Assembly: GCF_003226345.1 (NCBI RefSeq)
Contig: NZ_PDOF01000001.1
Coordinates: 1,116,001-1,180,000 of the forward strand
DNA from: Alteribacter lacisalsi
Lineage (GTDB): Bacteria; Bacillota; Bacilli; Bacillales; Salisediminibacteriaceae
Direction of reading: 5' to 3'
DNA length: 64,000 nt
The notes under the pieces are model-generated. The model saw only the letters and a list, made by a program, of their open reading frames with translations, made no database searches and had not been told where the DNA came from. This document shows, in pieces, positions 44,332 through 54,261 of the stretch (the first letter of the stretch is position 1; each line of letters begins with the position of its first letter). A program made the position numbers and the translations under genes.

Positions 44332-44360
44332 TTGTGATGCAAGTAAAAACCCTTTATACT
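44332..44360 (+). promoter_or_regulatory. Sigma-A promoter of miaB
   Basis: TTGTGA (44332-44337), 17-base spacer, TATACT (44355-44360), about 55 bases before miaB. The rest of the spacer 44044-44331 shows no gene. Confidence 0.55.
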
Positions 44361-44415
44361 AAGAGGTTGGAAGAGTTTGTTGAGAAAAATGGTCCGCAAA
44401 GGAGTCGAGAGACCA

Positions 44416-45960
44416 ATGAATGAAGAACAGCGAAAGTTTCAGAAGCAAAATGAGGAAAGCCCTTCTTCCACGGACAAAAAATCCGCGAAGGAAAAGGACT
44501 ATTCCCAGTATTTTCAGACCACTTACGTTCCCCCGAACCTGAAGCAGGCAAAAAAAAGAGGGAAGGAAAACGTGGAGATTCACTATGATTTTGAAATTCC
44601 GGAGCAGATGCGGGGCATTGGAACAGGAAAGAAGTTTCTGATCCGTACGTACGGCTGTCAAATGAATGAACATGACAGTGAAAACATGGCCGGGATCCTC
44701 CTTGATATGGGCTTTGAATCCACCGCTCTCGCAGAAGAGGCGGATGTCATCCTGATTAACACATGTGCAATTCGGGAAAATGCCGAGAACAAAGTTTTCG
44801 GTGAAATCGGCAACCTGAAAAATATGAAGCTCGAGCGGCCGGAGATGATTATCGGGGTGTGCGGCTGCATGTCCCAGGAGGAATCAGTTGTAAACCGGAT
44901 TATGCAGAAGCACCAACAGGTGGATTTGATTTTCGGTACTCACAACATTCACCGCCTGCCGAACCTGCTGAATGATGCGATCATGAGCAAGGAAATGGTT
45001 GTGGAAGTCTGGTCCAAAGAAGGCGACATCATTGAGAGCATGCCTCGGGCCAGAAAAGGCCAGATTCAGGGCTGGGTAAATATTATGTACGGCTGTGATA
45101 AATTCTGCACCTACTGCATTGTGCCGTATACAAGAGGCAAGGAACGAAGCCGCAGGCCGGAAGATATTATTGAAGAGGTACGCCACCTTGCCAGGAACGG
45201 CTACAAGGAAATTACCCTTCTCGGCCAGAATGTGAACGCCTATGGAAAAGATCTGGCAGATGTGGATTACGGCCTTGGTGATCTGATGGATGAGATCAGA
45301 AAAATTGATATTCCGAGAGTCCGTTTTACCACCAGTCATCCCCGGGACTTTGATGATCACCTGATTGACGTGCTTGCCAAAGGGGGTAACCTGGTCGAAC
45401 ACATCCATCTGCCGGTACAGAGCGGCAGCAGCCAGGTACTAAAACTCATGGCAAGAAAGTATACACGTGAATCCTATGTGGAACTGGCGAAAAAAATCAA
45501 AAAGGCGATTCCTCATGCATCCTTTACGACAGACATTATTGTCGGTTTCCCAAATGAAACGGAGGAGCAGTTTGAAGAAACTATGTCACTGGTGCGTGAA
45601 ATGGAGTTTGACAGTGCCTTTACGTACATTTATTCGCCGCGGGACGGCACACCCGCTGCCAAGATGGAAGATAACGTTCCGCACAAAGTAAAACGGAAGC
45701 GTCTTGCCCGATTAAATGAGCTTGTCAATGAGCTGTCGGCCAGAAAAAACAAAATGCTTGAAGGTCAGGTTATGGAAGTGCTGGTTGAAGGAAAAAGCCG
45801 GAAGGATCCGGAAACACTCGCCGGCCGGACACGCACCAACCGTCTTGTAAACTTTAAGGCACCTGAGTCTTGCATTGGAGAGCTTGTCAACGTTAAAATA
45901 ACAGAAGCGAAAACCTGGTCGCTGAACGGTCAGGCAGTCGAAACTGCAGAGGTGAAATAG
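44416..45960 (+). CDS. miaB: tRNA-2-methylthio-N6-dimethylallyladenosine synthase
   Basis: MiaB is a radical-SAM methylthiotransferase that adds the 2-methylthio group to i6A37 of tRNAs reading UNN codons, following MiaA (encoded at 54.3 kb). The 514-residue protein has a polar ~65-residue N-terminal extension, the UPF0004 domain with cysteines at 81, 117 and 151, the radical-SAM CxxxCxxC at 227/231/234 ([17 protein letters not shown]), and a C-terminal TRAM domain (about 440-510). ATG at 44416 aligns with the B. subtilis start and follows AAAGGAG at 11 bases; ATG 44389 is possible but less supported. Confidence 0.96.
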   Translation: MNEEQRKFQKQNEESPSSTDKKSAKEKDYSQYFQTTYVPPNLKQAKKRGKENVEIHYDFEIPEQMRGIGTGKKFLIRTYGCQMNEHDSENMAGILLDMGFESTALAEEADVILINTCAIRENAENKVFGEIGNLKNMKLERPEMIIGVCGCMSQEESVVNRIMQKHQQVDLIFGTHNIHRLPNLLNDAIMSKEMVVEVWSKEGDIIESMPRARKGQIQGWVNIMYGCDKFCTYCIVPYTRGKERSRRPEDIIEEVRHLARNGYKEITLLGQNVNAYGKDLADVDYGLGDLMDEIRKIDIPRVRFTTSHPRDFDDHLIDVLAKGGNLVEHIHLPVQSGSSQVLKLMARKYTRESYVELAKKIKKAIPHASFTTDIIVGFPNETEEQFEETMSLVREMEFDSAFTYIYSPRDGTPAAKMEDNVPHKVKRKRLARLNELVNELSARKNKMLEGQVMEVLVEGKSRKDPETLAGRTRTNRLVNFKAPESCIGELVNVKITEAKTWSLNGQAVETAEVK

Positions 45961-45963
45961 GAA

Positions 45964-46380
45964 ATGGCACATACAAAAAACCAAGTCATTGAAAAAGCCC
46001 GGGAACTGGCGAGAGTAATGGCGGAAACAGAAGAAGTGGATTTCTTTAAGCGGGCAGAGCTTCAGATCAACGAGAACGTCCGGGTTCAGGAAATCATTGC
46101 GAAGATTAAAGCACTCCAGAAAGAAGCTGTAAATCTGCAACATTACAATAAAACAGAAGCACTTAAAAAGACAGAAGCAAAAATTGACGCGCTTCAGGAT
46201 GAATTGGATGAAATTCCGATTGTAAAAGAGTTTAAGCAGTCCCAGACTGAAGTAAATGGGCTGCTGCAGTTTGTCTCTACGACAATTTCCAATGCCGTTA
46301 CGGATGAAATTATTAAGTCCACCGGCGGGGATGTATTAAAAGGAACAACAACAAAGAGTCCGTTTAACTCCGGATGCTGA
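45964..46380 (+). CDS. ricA: RicA (YmcA), RNase Y specificity factor
   Basis: RicA forms a complex with RicT (YaaT) and RicF (YlbF) that carries [4Fe-4S] clusters and directs RNase Y to polycistronic transcripts and is needed for biofilm, competence and sporulation in B. subtilis. The 138-residue protein is an all-helical YlbF/YmcA-family chain: ARELARVMAETEEVDFFKRAELQI, a KIKALQKEAVNLQHYNK helix, and the tail GGDVLKGTTTKSPFNSGC with a Cys at the end. ATG at 45964 follows four bases after the miaB stop, so the two are co-translated. A terminator follows. Confidence 0.95.
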   Translation: MAHTKNQVIEKARELARVMAETEEVDFFKRAELQINENVRVQEIIAKIKALQKEAVNLQHYNKTEALKKTEAKIDALQDELDEIPIVKEFKQSQTEVNGLLQFVSTTISNAVTDEIIKSTGGDVLKGTTTKSPFNSGC

Positions 46381-46384
46381 TCCG

Positions 46385-46413
46385 AAAAAACCGCCTTTAG
46401 GGGCGGTTTTTTT
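46385..46413 (+). terminator. Rho-independent terminator after ricA
   Basis: AAAAACCGCC and GGCGGTTTTT pair across TTTAGG-type loop, with T residues following. Confidence 0.85.
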
Positions 46414-46920
46414 CGTTCTCGGAAAGATTGCTGTATCAGTCTGGTGCAGAGATACGCTGGCCGCGGTATGATGGCCGAAAAGGATTTTATAATATTTCAC
46501 ATACCATATTCTATTAACCAGTAATATATTTCATTACGAACGTCTGCAAAAAGAGCCGGGCGGTATGGATAACGAGAAGAAAAAGCAGTGGTTTTAACTG
46601 TTCAGCATACTCGTTCAGACAATTCTTCTGCAGATGGAATGAACCGGGAAAACCTCTCATATACATAATTGAACTTACGATAAGGTCTGAATAAACGCAG
46701 AGCAATTAACTTCGGGGAAAAGTCGGAGGTGGAAGGATTCTCATATTGCATTGTATCTTTCCTCCCGATTTTAGGAACATTCGGATGTTTGTTCACATAG
46801 GCTGAAGTAACGTAGTAAATTCTTTTTTCACAATGGCCGGATGTCACGCATACGATGCCAATGGAACTGTCAGGAGTTTATCTGAATTGCTACGAGTTAA
46901 TTCATTTGTTTGAGGAGGGA
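46414..46920. other. Spacer without recognised gene before cotE
   Basis: About 500 bases with no convincing gene. Partial dyads such as TCGGAGGTGGAAGGAT/ATCTTTCCTCCCGA (46724-46775) are seen. CATACGAT at 46849-46856 fits a sigma-E -10 (CATACAnT) about 70 bases before cotE, with ACAAT upstream as a weak -35. cotE is transcribed by sigma-E and sigma-K in B. subtilis, so a promoter is expected here, but I cannot fix it with confidence. Confidence 0.4.
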
Positions 46921-46925
46921 ATTGC

Positions 46926-47498
46926 ATGTCAGCAGCAGACAAAGAGCTGAATTACAGAGAGATTATTACCAAGGCTGTATGCGGAAAAGGGAGAAAGTTT
47001 TCTCAGGCAAGCCACGACATTACCCCGTCCCATACGCCTACGAGTATTCTGGGGTGCTGGATCATCAATCACAAGTACGACGCAGAGAAAAAGGGAGACG
47101 CTGTGGAGGTAAACGGAAGATATGATATTAATATCTGGTATTCCTACAGCAATAACACAAAGACCAATGTAGCCACCGAAACGGTCTCCTACACCGATAT
47201 TGTTCCTCTTGCAATGCAGGATAAAAACGTTCTGTCAGATGACATCGACGTCCTGGCAAGAGCCATTCAGCAGCCCAATACATTGGAAGCGACGATTGCT
47301 GCAAACGCAGCCGACGTTAATGTACAGGTGGAGAGGGAGTTTGTGGTTGAAGTCATAGGCGAAACAAAAGTCTGTGTCTACTGCAACCCGGATTTCTCCG
47401 GCGATGACTGGGATTCGAAAGTCTGGGACTACGATGTAGAGGACGAAGCGTTTGAAGATCTCGATCCAAACTTCCTGATGGGAGACCTGGAAGAATAA
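46926..47498 (+). CDS. cotE: Outer spore coat morphogenetic protein CotE
   Basis: CotE is the organiser of the outer spore coat; it forms a ring on the forespore and recruits outer coat proteins. The 190-residue protein starts MSAADKELNYREIITKAVCGKG and shows the conserved TSILGCWIINHKYDA, NGRYDINIWYSYSNNTKT and YCNPDFSGDDWD segments, ending in an acidic tail (EDEAFEDLDPNFLMGDLEE), all usual. ATG at 46926 follows GAGGAGGG. It lies between ricA and mutS as in B. subtilis, with an extra gene between it and mutS here. Confidence 0.97.
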   Translation: MSAADKELNYREIITKAVCGKGRKFSQASHDITPSHTPTSILGCWIINHKYDAEKKGDAVEVNGRYDINIWYSYSNNTKTNVATETVSYTDIVPLAMQDKNVLSDDIDVLARAIQQPNTLEATIAANAADVNVQVEREFVVEVIGETKVCVYCNPDFSGDDWDSKVWDYDVEDEAFEDLDPNFLMGDLEE

Positions 47499-47507
47499 CA
47501 AAACCTG

Positions 47508-47558
47508 AAGGTGACCTTGATAGGCCGATTGGAGCCTTAAAGGTTGCCTTTATTTTTT
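47508..47558 (+). terminator. Rho-independent terminator after cotE
   Basis: AAGGTGACCTTGATAGGC pairs with GCCTTAAAGGTTGCCTT with several mismatches and bulges around GATTGGA, followed by TATTTTTT. Confidence 0.65.
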
Positions 47559-47563
47559 GGTGA

Positions 47564-47588
47564 GTTAACAAGAAGGATAGTTGTTAAC
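47564..47588. promoter_or_regulatory. Short inverted repeat before the amidoligase gene
   Basis: GTTAACA (47564-47570) and TGTTAAC (47582-47588) are inverted around 11 bases, 34 bases before the downstream start. It could be an operator; no regulator is implied by the sequence. Confidence 0.3.
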
Positions 47589-47622
47589 CTTCATGCCAGA
47601 TCATTGAAAGGAGACTGCCAGA

Positions 47623-48681
47623 ATGGAGAACCTTGCAGCCTACGGTATTAGAAAACAGGGACCTGACCGGGGTCTCCTGCGGATCCGTGTCACGGGGTAT
47701 GAGTACACAGTTGTTCAAATTCTTGTTTATCCTCCTCACGCGGAAAAAGGAATATCAGAATCTTTCAGACAGGCAGGGAGCCGCTATAAAGGACGGGAAA
47801 TGGTTGAAACAGCTATGCGGGCAGCTTTTGCTCATCAGGTGCCATTCTATTGTGCTGAGGTTCAGCGCAAAGGAAAAGACATTTATCTGACTGACATTAC
47901 AAAAGCAGAAGAGGTTGAATTGAACCGCGCCAGTTCCGGGGAGCAGGGCTCAGTCACGTTCGGGGCAGATGCGGAATACATGCTGAAGAATATGCGGACG
48001 GGAAGACTCAAAGCCCTCCCTGTAAATTCCGGCGAAGCTGAAAACGAAGCTGACGGTGCGCTGATCCGCCACGGATACGCATTTTCAAAACCTGTATTTG
48101 AACTTCATCCCGATCCGGCAAAATCCGGTGAAGAGCTTTATCAGAACCTGATTATGAAGAAAAAGAAACTCATGCACGCAGCCAGAAAATCGGGAGCGCA
48201 GGTAACCAGCGGGGCAAATCCCCACGGCCGGTTTATGCTCGGCGGTCATTTCCATTTCGGAAACAAAGCCCCATCCTTTAACAAAACTGCAGAGCTGGAT
48301 GCGTATCTTGCTATACCCTATTGCCTCATTGAACAGAGGAACGACGCGGTGAGGAGAATGGCCGGGCAGGGATTTCTCGGTAATGTAAGGGTTAATTGTT
48401 TTGGCGGCTTTGAATACCGGACTCTCTCTTCCTGGGTGGAACGTCTTGATGAAGCAGAGCCGTTATTCTGCTACCTGGACTGGCTGATCAGAAAGGAATC
48501 CCTGGTGCATCCTCCGCTTGAACCCGGTGTGCTGAAGGCTTATTACCACGATGATAAAAAGGAGTTGTACCTTTATTCCGAACGGCTTTATTCAAGACTG
48601 ACCGCAGGATTAAATTCAGAAAAAGAGAAGGAAATCATCAGCCGTTTTTTTGATTGGATTGAACATTTTTACAGTAAGTGA
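47623..48681 (+). CDS. Putative COOH-NH2 ligase (phage phiEco32-type amidoligase)
   Basis: A 352-residue protein whose second part (about 110-345) looks like the phiEco32-type-2 COOH.NH2 ligase family, a branch of the glutamine synthetase/gamma-glutamylcysteine ligase fold that joins a carboxylate to an amine using ATP. Motifs: GADAEYML with Glu118, FELHPDP with Glu160, GGHFHFG with His209/His211, and GGFEYRTLSSW with Glu264 and Arg266, all expected near the metal/ATP site. The first ~105 residues are a separate domain I do not recognise. ATG at 47623 follows AAAGGAGA. Its location directly after cotE suggests a role in spore surface modification, which is inference. Family named by pattern without a search. 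Confidence 0.7.
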   Translation: MENLAAYGIRKQGPDRGLLRIRVTGYEYTVVQILVYPPHAEKGISESFRQAGSRYKGREMVETAMRAAFAHQVPFYCAEVQRKGKDIYLTDITKAEEVELNRASSGEQGSVTFGADAEYMLKNMRTGRLKALPVNSGEAENEADGALIRHGYAFSKPVFELHPDPAKSGEELYQNLIMKKKKLMHAARKSGAQVTSGANPHGRFMLGGHFHFGNKAPSFNKTAELDAYLAIPYCLIEQRNDAVRRMAGQGFLGNVRVNCFGGFEYRTLSSWVERLDEAEPLFCYLDWLIRKESLVHPPLEPGVLKAYYHDDKKELYLYSERLYSRLTAGLNSEKEKEIISRFFDWIEHFYSK

Positions 48682-48739
48682 GAGGTGTGCTGGCACGATT
48701 GAAATTTCATTCCTGCCGCTCTCGTAAACTTCCTTCCTG

Positions 48740-48748
48740 TGTTATAAT
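48740..48748 (+). promoter_or_regulatory. Extended -10 promoter of mutS
   Basis: TGTTATAAT (TG-T-TATAAT), an extended -10 with the full TATAAT, 50 bases before mutS; no clear -35. Confidence 0.5.
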
Positions 48749-48798
48749 AAGACGCACATTACGAGAAACGGTCGAAACATGCAAGGTGGAGGAAATAG

Positions 48799-51441
48799 AT
48801 GTCGAAACAAATGAAAACCCCAATGATACAGCAATATCTAAAAATCAAGGCTGAATATAAGGATGCCTTTTTATTTTTCAGGCTCGGGGATTTTTACGAG
48901 CTGTTTTTCGAGGATGCCGTAAAAGCGGCAAAGGAACTTGAAATTACTCTTACGGCCCGTGGAAAAGGGGAGGACCGGATTCCCATGTGCGGGGTACCTC
49001 ATCACTCATGCGCGGGCTACATATCAAAATTGATAGACAAGGGGTATAAGGTGGCCATCTGCGAGCAGACAGAGGACCCTGCCCAGGCGAAAGGTGTAGT
49101 CAAAAGGGAAGTGGTACAATTAATTACCCCTGGAACGGTGATGGACGGTGCGGCTATTCAGGAAAAGGAGAACAACTACCTTCTTTCCCTGTCGGCCTTT
49201 GAGGAGGACAGGTACGGCCTGGCAGCCGTGGACCTTACAACAGGAGAGCTTAAAGTGACGTCTTTTTACGACGGCTTTACCTCTGTCCTCCATGAGGCTG
49301 CCTCCTATAACCCGAAGGAGATTGTCGTAGCATCGTCGTTTGCGGAGGAAAAGCGCGAGCAGTTTTCGTCACTCATGAATGTCACCTTTTCAGAGGAAGA
49401 CGACACCGCGCTCCCGGGTGAGATGCGCGAACTGGTAGACAGTCTTCAGGATGAGGAACTGGCCGTGACGGTAATCCGCCTGCTCCATTATCTGTATCGC
49501 ACCAAAAAGCGCTCTCTCGATCATATTCAGTCTGCAGTCTATTATTATGCAGGCGATTATATGAAGCTTGACGTGCACTCGAAACGAAACCTGGAGCTTA
49601 CCGAGACAATACGCGAAAAAAAGAAACACGGCTCCCTGTTATGGCTGCTTGATGAAACAGTAACGGCAATGGGGGGAAGACTTTTAAAGCAGTGGATCGA
49701 ACGTCCCCTTCTCGATGCGAAAAAAATAGAAGAGCGTCACACTCTTGTCGGAGATCTTATTGACCGCTTCTTTGAGCGTGAGGAACTTAAGGACCAACTG
49801 CGCGATGTGTATGACCTGGAAAGACTCGCGGGCAAGGTGGCTTTCGGGACGGTAAATGCCAGGGACCTGATTCAGCTGAAACGTTCTCTTGCAAGAGTGC
49901 CGGCCATATTTGACACAGCCCTGCAGCTCGGCAGCCCTTACGCATCCCGCCTTGTAAATGAAGTGGACCGATGCGGCCCCCTTAGAGAGCTTCTTGAGGC
50001 AAGCCTTCAGGACGACCCTCCTGTTTCTGTTACAGAGGGGGATATGATTAAGGACGGGTACAATGAGCAGCTGGATATCTACCGCGATGCGATGAAGAAC
50101 GGCAGAACCTGGATCGCGGCTCTTGAAAAAAACGAACGGGAACAGACGGGAATCCGCTCTCTCAAAATTGGATTTAATAAGGTGTTCGGCTACTACATTG
50201 AGGTGACCCGCTCCAATCTGGCCTCACTTCCTGATGGCCGTTACGAGCGTAAGCAGACACTTGCCAATGCCGAGCGGTTTATTACACCTGAACTGAAAGA
50301 AAAAGAGGCGCTCATTCTTGAAGCAGAGGAAAAGAGCGGCAAGCTGGAATACGAGATTTTCCTGGATTTGAGAAAACAGGTTGCCGTCTATATTTCGAAA
50401 CTGCAGGAACTGGCAAAAGTGCTAAGCACGCTGGACTGCCTGCAGAGCTTTGCCGAGGTTAGTGAAGCCAACCACTATGTTAAGCCGGTGATGAACACCA
50501 CTGGAACGGTAGATATCAAAGACGGCCGTCACCCCGTTGTGGAAAAAGTGATTGATCAGGGAGAGTACGTACCAAACGATATCTCCCTTGATGAAAGCCG
50601 CGAGATGCTGCTGATAACCGGACCGAATATGGCAGGTAAAAGCACCTACATGCGTCAGCTTGCATTGTGTGCCGTCATGGCACAGTGCGGATGCTATGTT
50701 CCGGCAGATGAGGCAGTACTCCCTGTCTTTGATCAGATATTCACCCGGATCGGCGCGGCTGATGATCTGGCTCAGGGGCAGAGCACGTTTATGGTGGAAA
50801 TGATGGAAACAAGACACGCGGTCACAAGAGCGACGGACCGGAGTCTGATTCTTCTTGATGAAATTGGCCGGGGCACATCCACTTATGACGGCATGGCACT
50901 AGCCCAGGCCATCATGGAGTATATCCATGAGCATATTGGAGCGAAAACCCTTTTTTCCACCCACTATCACGAACTTACACGTCTGGAGGCAGAACTGCCA
51001 AAGCTGAAAAATGTTCATGTCTCTGCAGCTGAGGAAGACGGCGATGTGGTCTTTCTTCATAAGGTGATAGATGGGGCGGCAGATCGCAGTTACGGCATTT
51101 ACGTGGCGCGCCTTGCACAGCTGCCGGACCAATTAATCACCCGTGCAAATGTGATTTTAAAGGAGCTGGAAAGCGGTGATCTCCGTGGAGACCAGGAGCA
51201 GGTCCTTGTCACATCCGGAGCAAGTGAAGAACATGCCGGCGCGGAGCATGAACCGGGGCAGCTAACCCTGTTTGATCCGGGCATCATACCGGAATCCGGA
51301 AAAGAAGCGGACCGCAGAGGCAAACTTGCCGGAGCTGAAATAGAAGCAGTAAAGGCTCTGAAGAATCTGGACACGCTTCATATGACACCGTTTGAAGCTA
51401 TTCAGACGCTTCATGAGCTTCAGAAAAAACTCAGGAATTAA
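48799..51441 (+). CDS. mutS: DNA mismatch repair protein MutS
   Basis: MutS recognises base mismatches and recruits MutL. The 880-residue protein has the N-terminal mismatch-binding domain with the Phe-x-Glu element (GDFYELF near residue 33), a connector, lever and clamp domains, and the ATPase domain with Walker [10 protein letters not shown] at 608-616 and the ABC-type [10 protein letters not shown] motif. A C-terminal extension with a likely beta-clamp contact region follows. ATG at 48799 follows GGTGGAGG. The mutL gene starts 18 bases after the stop, so the two are co-expressed. Confidence 0.97.
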   Translation: MSKQMKTPMIQQYLKIKAEYKDAFLFFRLGDFYELFFEDAVKAAKELEITLTARGKGEDRIPMCGVPHHSCAGYISKLIDKGYKVAICEQTEDPAQAKGVVKREVVQLITPGTVMDGAAIQEKENNYLLSLSAFEEDRYGLAAVDLTTGELKVTSFYDGFTSVLHEAASYNPKEIVVASSFAEEKREQFSSLMNVTFSEEDDTALPGEMRELVDSLQDEELAVTVIRLLHYLYRTKKRSLDHIQSAVYYYAGDYMKLDVHSKRNLELTETIREKKKHGSLLWLLDETVTAMGGRLLKQWIERPLLDAKKIEERHTLVGDLIDRFFEREELKDQLRDVYDLERLAGKVAFGTVNARDLIQLKRSLARVPAIFDTALQLGSPYASRLVNEVDRCGPLRELLEASLQDDPPVSVTEGDMIKDGYNEQLDIYRDAMKNGRTWIAALEKNEREQTGIRSLKIGFNKVFGYYIEVTRSNLASLPDGRYERKQTLANAERFITPELKEKEALILEAEEKSGKLEYEIFLDLRKQVAVYISKLQELAKVLSTLDCLQSFAEVSEANHYVKPVMNTTGTVDIKDGRHPVVEKVIDQGEYVPNDISLDESREMLLITGPNMAGKSTYMRQLALCAVMAQCGCYVPADEAVLPVFDQIFTRIGAADDLAQGQSTFMVEMMETRHAVTRATDRSLILLDEIGRGTSTYDGMALAQAIMEYIHEHIGAKTLFSTHYHELTRLEAELPKLKNVHVSAAEEDGDVVFLHKVIDGAADRSYGIYVARLAQLPDQLITRANVILKELESGDLRGDQEQVLVTSGASEEHAGAEHEPGQLTLFDPGIIPESGKEADRRGKLAGAEIEAVKALKNLDTLHMTPFEAIQTLHELQKKLRN

Positions 51442-51459
51442 CCGGAAAGGAGGGCTCCT

Positions 51460-53394
51460 GTGGGCATAATCAGGAAGCTTGACGACCATTTATCCAATAA
51501 AATTGCTGCCGGGGAAGTGGTGGAACGGCCCTCCTCTGTTGTGAAGGAACTGGTTGAAAACGCGATCGATGCGAAAAGTAACAGGATCAGAGTCGACCTT
51601 GAAGAAGGGGGCCTCTCCTCCATCCGGGTTCTTGATAACGGGAGCGGCATGGAAGCGGATGATGTGGAAACCGCTTTTTACCGCCACGCCACGAGTAAAA
51701 TAAAAAACGACAGAGATTTGTTCAGGATCACCTCCCTAGGTTTCAGAGGGGAAGCGCTCCCCAGTATTGCCTCAGTAAGCCGTCTGACACTAAAGACGAG
51801 CACAGGAGAGAGAGACGGAAGCCAGATCATAATAGAAGGCGGCAAAGCCGGGAGTGTCACGACATCGGCAGCGAGAAAAGGGACGGAGGTTATTGTGGAG
51901 GATATCTTCTTTAATACTCCTGCCCGGCTGAAATACCTGCGGACCATTCATACGGAACTCGGTCACACGACTGACGCCATTAACCGTCTCGCTCTCGCCC
52001 ACCCGGACATTGCCTTTGAACTTTTTCATAACGGGAAAGAACTGGTTAAAACGAACGGCTCCGGGGACAGGCTCCGTGTGATTGCAGCGATCTACGGCAG
52101 GGACATGGCAAAAAAAATGCTGAAAATCGAACGCCGATCTCTCGATTTTTCAATCGAAGGCTACATTGCAAAGCCGGAAGTGACACGCTCTAACCGGTCC
52201 TATATCTCTCTCTTGATTAACGGGCGTTTCGTCAAAAATTATGCTATTTCCAGAGCTATTCACGAAGGCTATCATACCCTTCTGCCGATCGGCAGACATC
52301 CCGTTGTGGTGCTGAACATCACAATGGATCCAATCTTGATCGATGTGAACGTTCATCCTTCAAAACTCGAAGTGCGACTTAGTAAAGAACAGGAACTCAC
52401 AGCCCTGATAACCGAAACAATCAGAGAGCGGTTCAGGAAAACATCTTTGATCCCGGAAGTTAAAGCAGCTGTTCAGCAGAAGAAGCAGAAAACAGAGCAG
52501 ACTGAACTTTCGTTTGGCAGCCACGCAACTGCTGAGAAGATGGAGGATGCCCCAGCGGAAGCAGGGGTGTCTTCCCAGGGGGAAATCGATTCGTATAAAA
52601 GCCGGGACCGCTCACCGGAGGCAAAAAGCAGTGTTTACGGCGGGGATCGTCAGTATGTGAAAGAGACAATCTCAGAGACTTCTCAGGAGACCTCTTTGAA
52701 AGCTGAAAGCAGCGTACCTTATACAAAAGAAATTCCAGACGCCGCTAAAGTGAAGAGAGAAAGGGAGGAGTCTGAAAAACTGTCCGGTGAAGAGGCATCT
52801 GGTACCGGGGCGGTGATCCCGACGCTTTACCCGATCGGGCAGCTGCACGGCACCTATATTCTTGCCCAGAATGACGATGGGCTCTTTATAATTGATCAGC
52901 ACGCCGCCCAGGAGCGAATCAAATATGAGTATTTCAGAGAGCAGGTCGGAAAAACAGACAACAGGAATCAGGACCTTCTCGTGCCAGTCACCTTCACCTT
53001 TACACAGAAAGAAGAAAACGCTGTACTTGACCGGTCGGAGGAACTTGCCTCAGTGGGAATCAGGCTGGAGAGCTTCGGACCGAGGACGTACCTTGTCAGA
53101 AGCCACCCTGTCTGGTTTCCAAAAGGAGAAGAAGAGGCACTAATCAGGGAAATGATTGATCTTGCCACAGATGGGAAGGCACTTAATGTGGCAAAAATGA
53201 GAGAAGAAGCTGCCATCTTAATGTCGTGTAAAGCGGCGATTAAAGCCAACCGCTATCTTAGACAGGATGAAATGTACAAGCTTCTGGAAACTCTTCGTGC
53301 ATGTGAGGAGCCCTATACGTGTCCCCACGGCAGGCCGGTTCTTCTCAGGTTTACAAAATATGAAATGGAACGGATGTTTAAGCGGGTGATGTAA
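51460..53394 (+). CDS. mutL: DNA mismatch repair protein MutL (endonuclease type)
   Basis: A 644-residue MutL. The N-terminal GHKL ATPase (~1-330) has [24 protein letters not shown] and DNGSGM; a polar linker (~340-450) follows; the C-terminal dimerisation domain (~455-644) has the metal-binding endonuclease motif [13 protein letters not shown] (from ~479), plus ACKAAIKAN and CPHGRP (~621). It is therefore the nicking MutL found in bacteria lacking MutH. The start is GTG at 51460, after GGAAAGGAGGG. It is followed by a methyltransferase and miaA rather than the B. subtilis neighbours. Confidence 0.96.
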   Translation: MGIIRKLDDHLSNKIAAGEVVERPSSVVKELVENAIDAKSNRIRVDLEEGGLSSIRVLDNGSGMEADDVETAFYRHATSKIKNDRDLFRITSLGFRGEALPSIASVSRLTLKTSTGERDGSQIIIEGGKAGSVTTSAARKGTEVIVEDIFFNTPARLKYLRTIHTELGHTTDAINRLALAHPDIAFELFHNGKELVKTNGSGDRLRVIAAIYGRDMAKKMLKIERRSLDFSIEGYIAKPEVTRSNRSYISLLINGRFVKNYAISRAIHEGYHTLLPIGRHPVVVLNITMDPILIDVNVHPSKLEVRLSKEQELTALITETIRERFRKTSLIPEVKAAVQQKKQKTEQTELSFGSHATAEKMEDAPAEAGVSSQGEIDSYKSRDRSPEAKSSVYGGDRQYVKETISETSQETSLKAESSVPYTKEIPDAAKVKREREESEKLSGEEASGTGAVIPTLYPIGQLHGTYILAQNDDGLFIIDQHAAQERIKYEYFREQVGKTDNRNQDLLVPVTFTFTQKEENAVLDRSEELASVGIRLESFGPRTYLVRSHPVWFPKGEEEALIREMIDLATDGKALNVAKMREEAAILMSCKAAIKANRYLRQDEMYKLLETLRACEEPYTCPHGRPVLLRFTKYEMERMFKRVM

Positions 53395-53428
53395 GTTGGT
53401 TCACCTGCCTTATAAATGTTTTAGGGAA

Positions 53429-54244
53429 ATGAGTGACAGGCAGATGATCATTACAACCGCTCCAAAAGCTACGGATGAAATGAAAGCAAGGGCCGACCGT
53501 GCCTGTACCGCCCTCTCTGCTCCCTATGTGGAGCGAGGGCGTTTTTCCATTGCCTCCCTACAGCGCAGGTGGAACTGCCCTGTACTCGTGGCAGAGGCCG
53601 GAAGACTGGTCCTCCATACACATGGGAAGGAGTCTTTGTTTTATCACCCGAATGTCGCCATGATCCGTGCCAAGCAGTACATAAGAACAGGTTCTGATCC
53701 GATGGTAAAGGCAGCAGGGCTGAAAAAGGGAATGAGTTTCGCCGATATGACGCTTGGCCTCGGGTCCGATGCCCTGGTTGCAAGTTTAGCAGTTGGAAAT
53801 AGTGGGAAAGTTTTCGGTACAGAAGTTAATCCGGTTTTATGTCATATTGTAAAAGAAGGGTTTCGGACATTTAAAACCGGTAACGACACTGTCACTCAGG
53901 CCATGAGGCGAATTCACACAACGTGCTCGGATCACCTGGACTGGCTTCGGAACATGCCGAATTCCTCGGTTGACGTCGTTTTTTTCGATCCGATGTTCAA
54001 AGAAGAGGTGAAGGGATCAGACGGACTTTCTCCGTTGAAGCAGCTTGCAGCCAGCAGTCAATTTGAACCCTTTTTGCAAAATGCTGTCGCAGAAGCCAGA
54101 AGGGTAGCACGAAAAGCAGTCATACTAAAAGACCATTTCAGATCCGGCCGTTTTCAGGAAGGGGGCTTTACAGTAGAAGTCAGACCTTCTGCTACCTATC
54201 ATTTCGGGGTATGGAAAAAGCAGGATCGCGCAATAATGGACTAA
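53429..54244 (+). CDS. Class I SAM-dependent methyltransferase, RsmJ-like
   Basis: A protein of about 271 residues related to the RsmJ (16S rRNA m2G1516) family. SAM motif I reads FADMTLGLGSDALVAS (near 104-119), a motif with GTEVNP follows, and VDVVFFDPMFKEEV is the RsmJ-type DPxF catalytic loop. Methylation of an rRNA guanine is likely, but the exact target is inference; it could be an uncharacterised relative. Three starts are possible: TTG 53396 just after the mutL stop, ATG 53429 and ATG 53444; I chose the middle with low certainty. Position between mutL and miaA suggests co-transcription. Confidence 0.75.
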   Translation: MSDRQMIITTAPKATDEMKARADRACTALSAPYVERGRFSIASLQRRWNCPVLVAEAGRLVLHTHGKESLFYHPNVAMIRAKQYIRTGSDPMVKAAGLKKGMSFADMTLGLGSDALVASLAVGNSGKVFGTEVNPVLCHIVKEGFRTFKTGNDTVTQAMRRIHTTCSDHLDWLRNMPNSSVDVVFFDPMFKEEVKGSDGLSPLKQLAASSQFEPFLQNAVAEARRVARKAVILKDHFRSGRFQEGGFTVEVRPSATYHFGVWKKQDRAIMD

Positions 54245-54261
54245 CAGACAGGTGATCAGAC

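Noticed and set aside
46602-46847. Open frames in the ricA-cotE spacer
   Set aside because: No ribosome-binding sites and no protein-like composition; more likely promoter and leader DNA.
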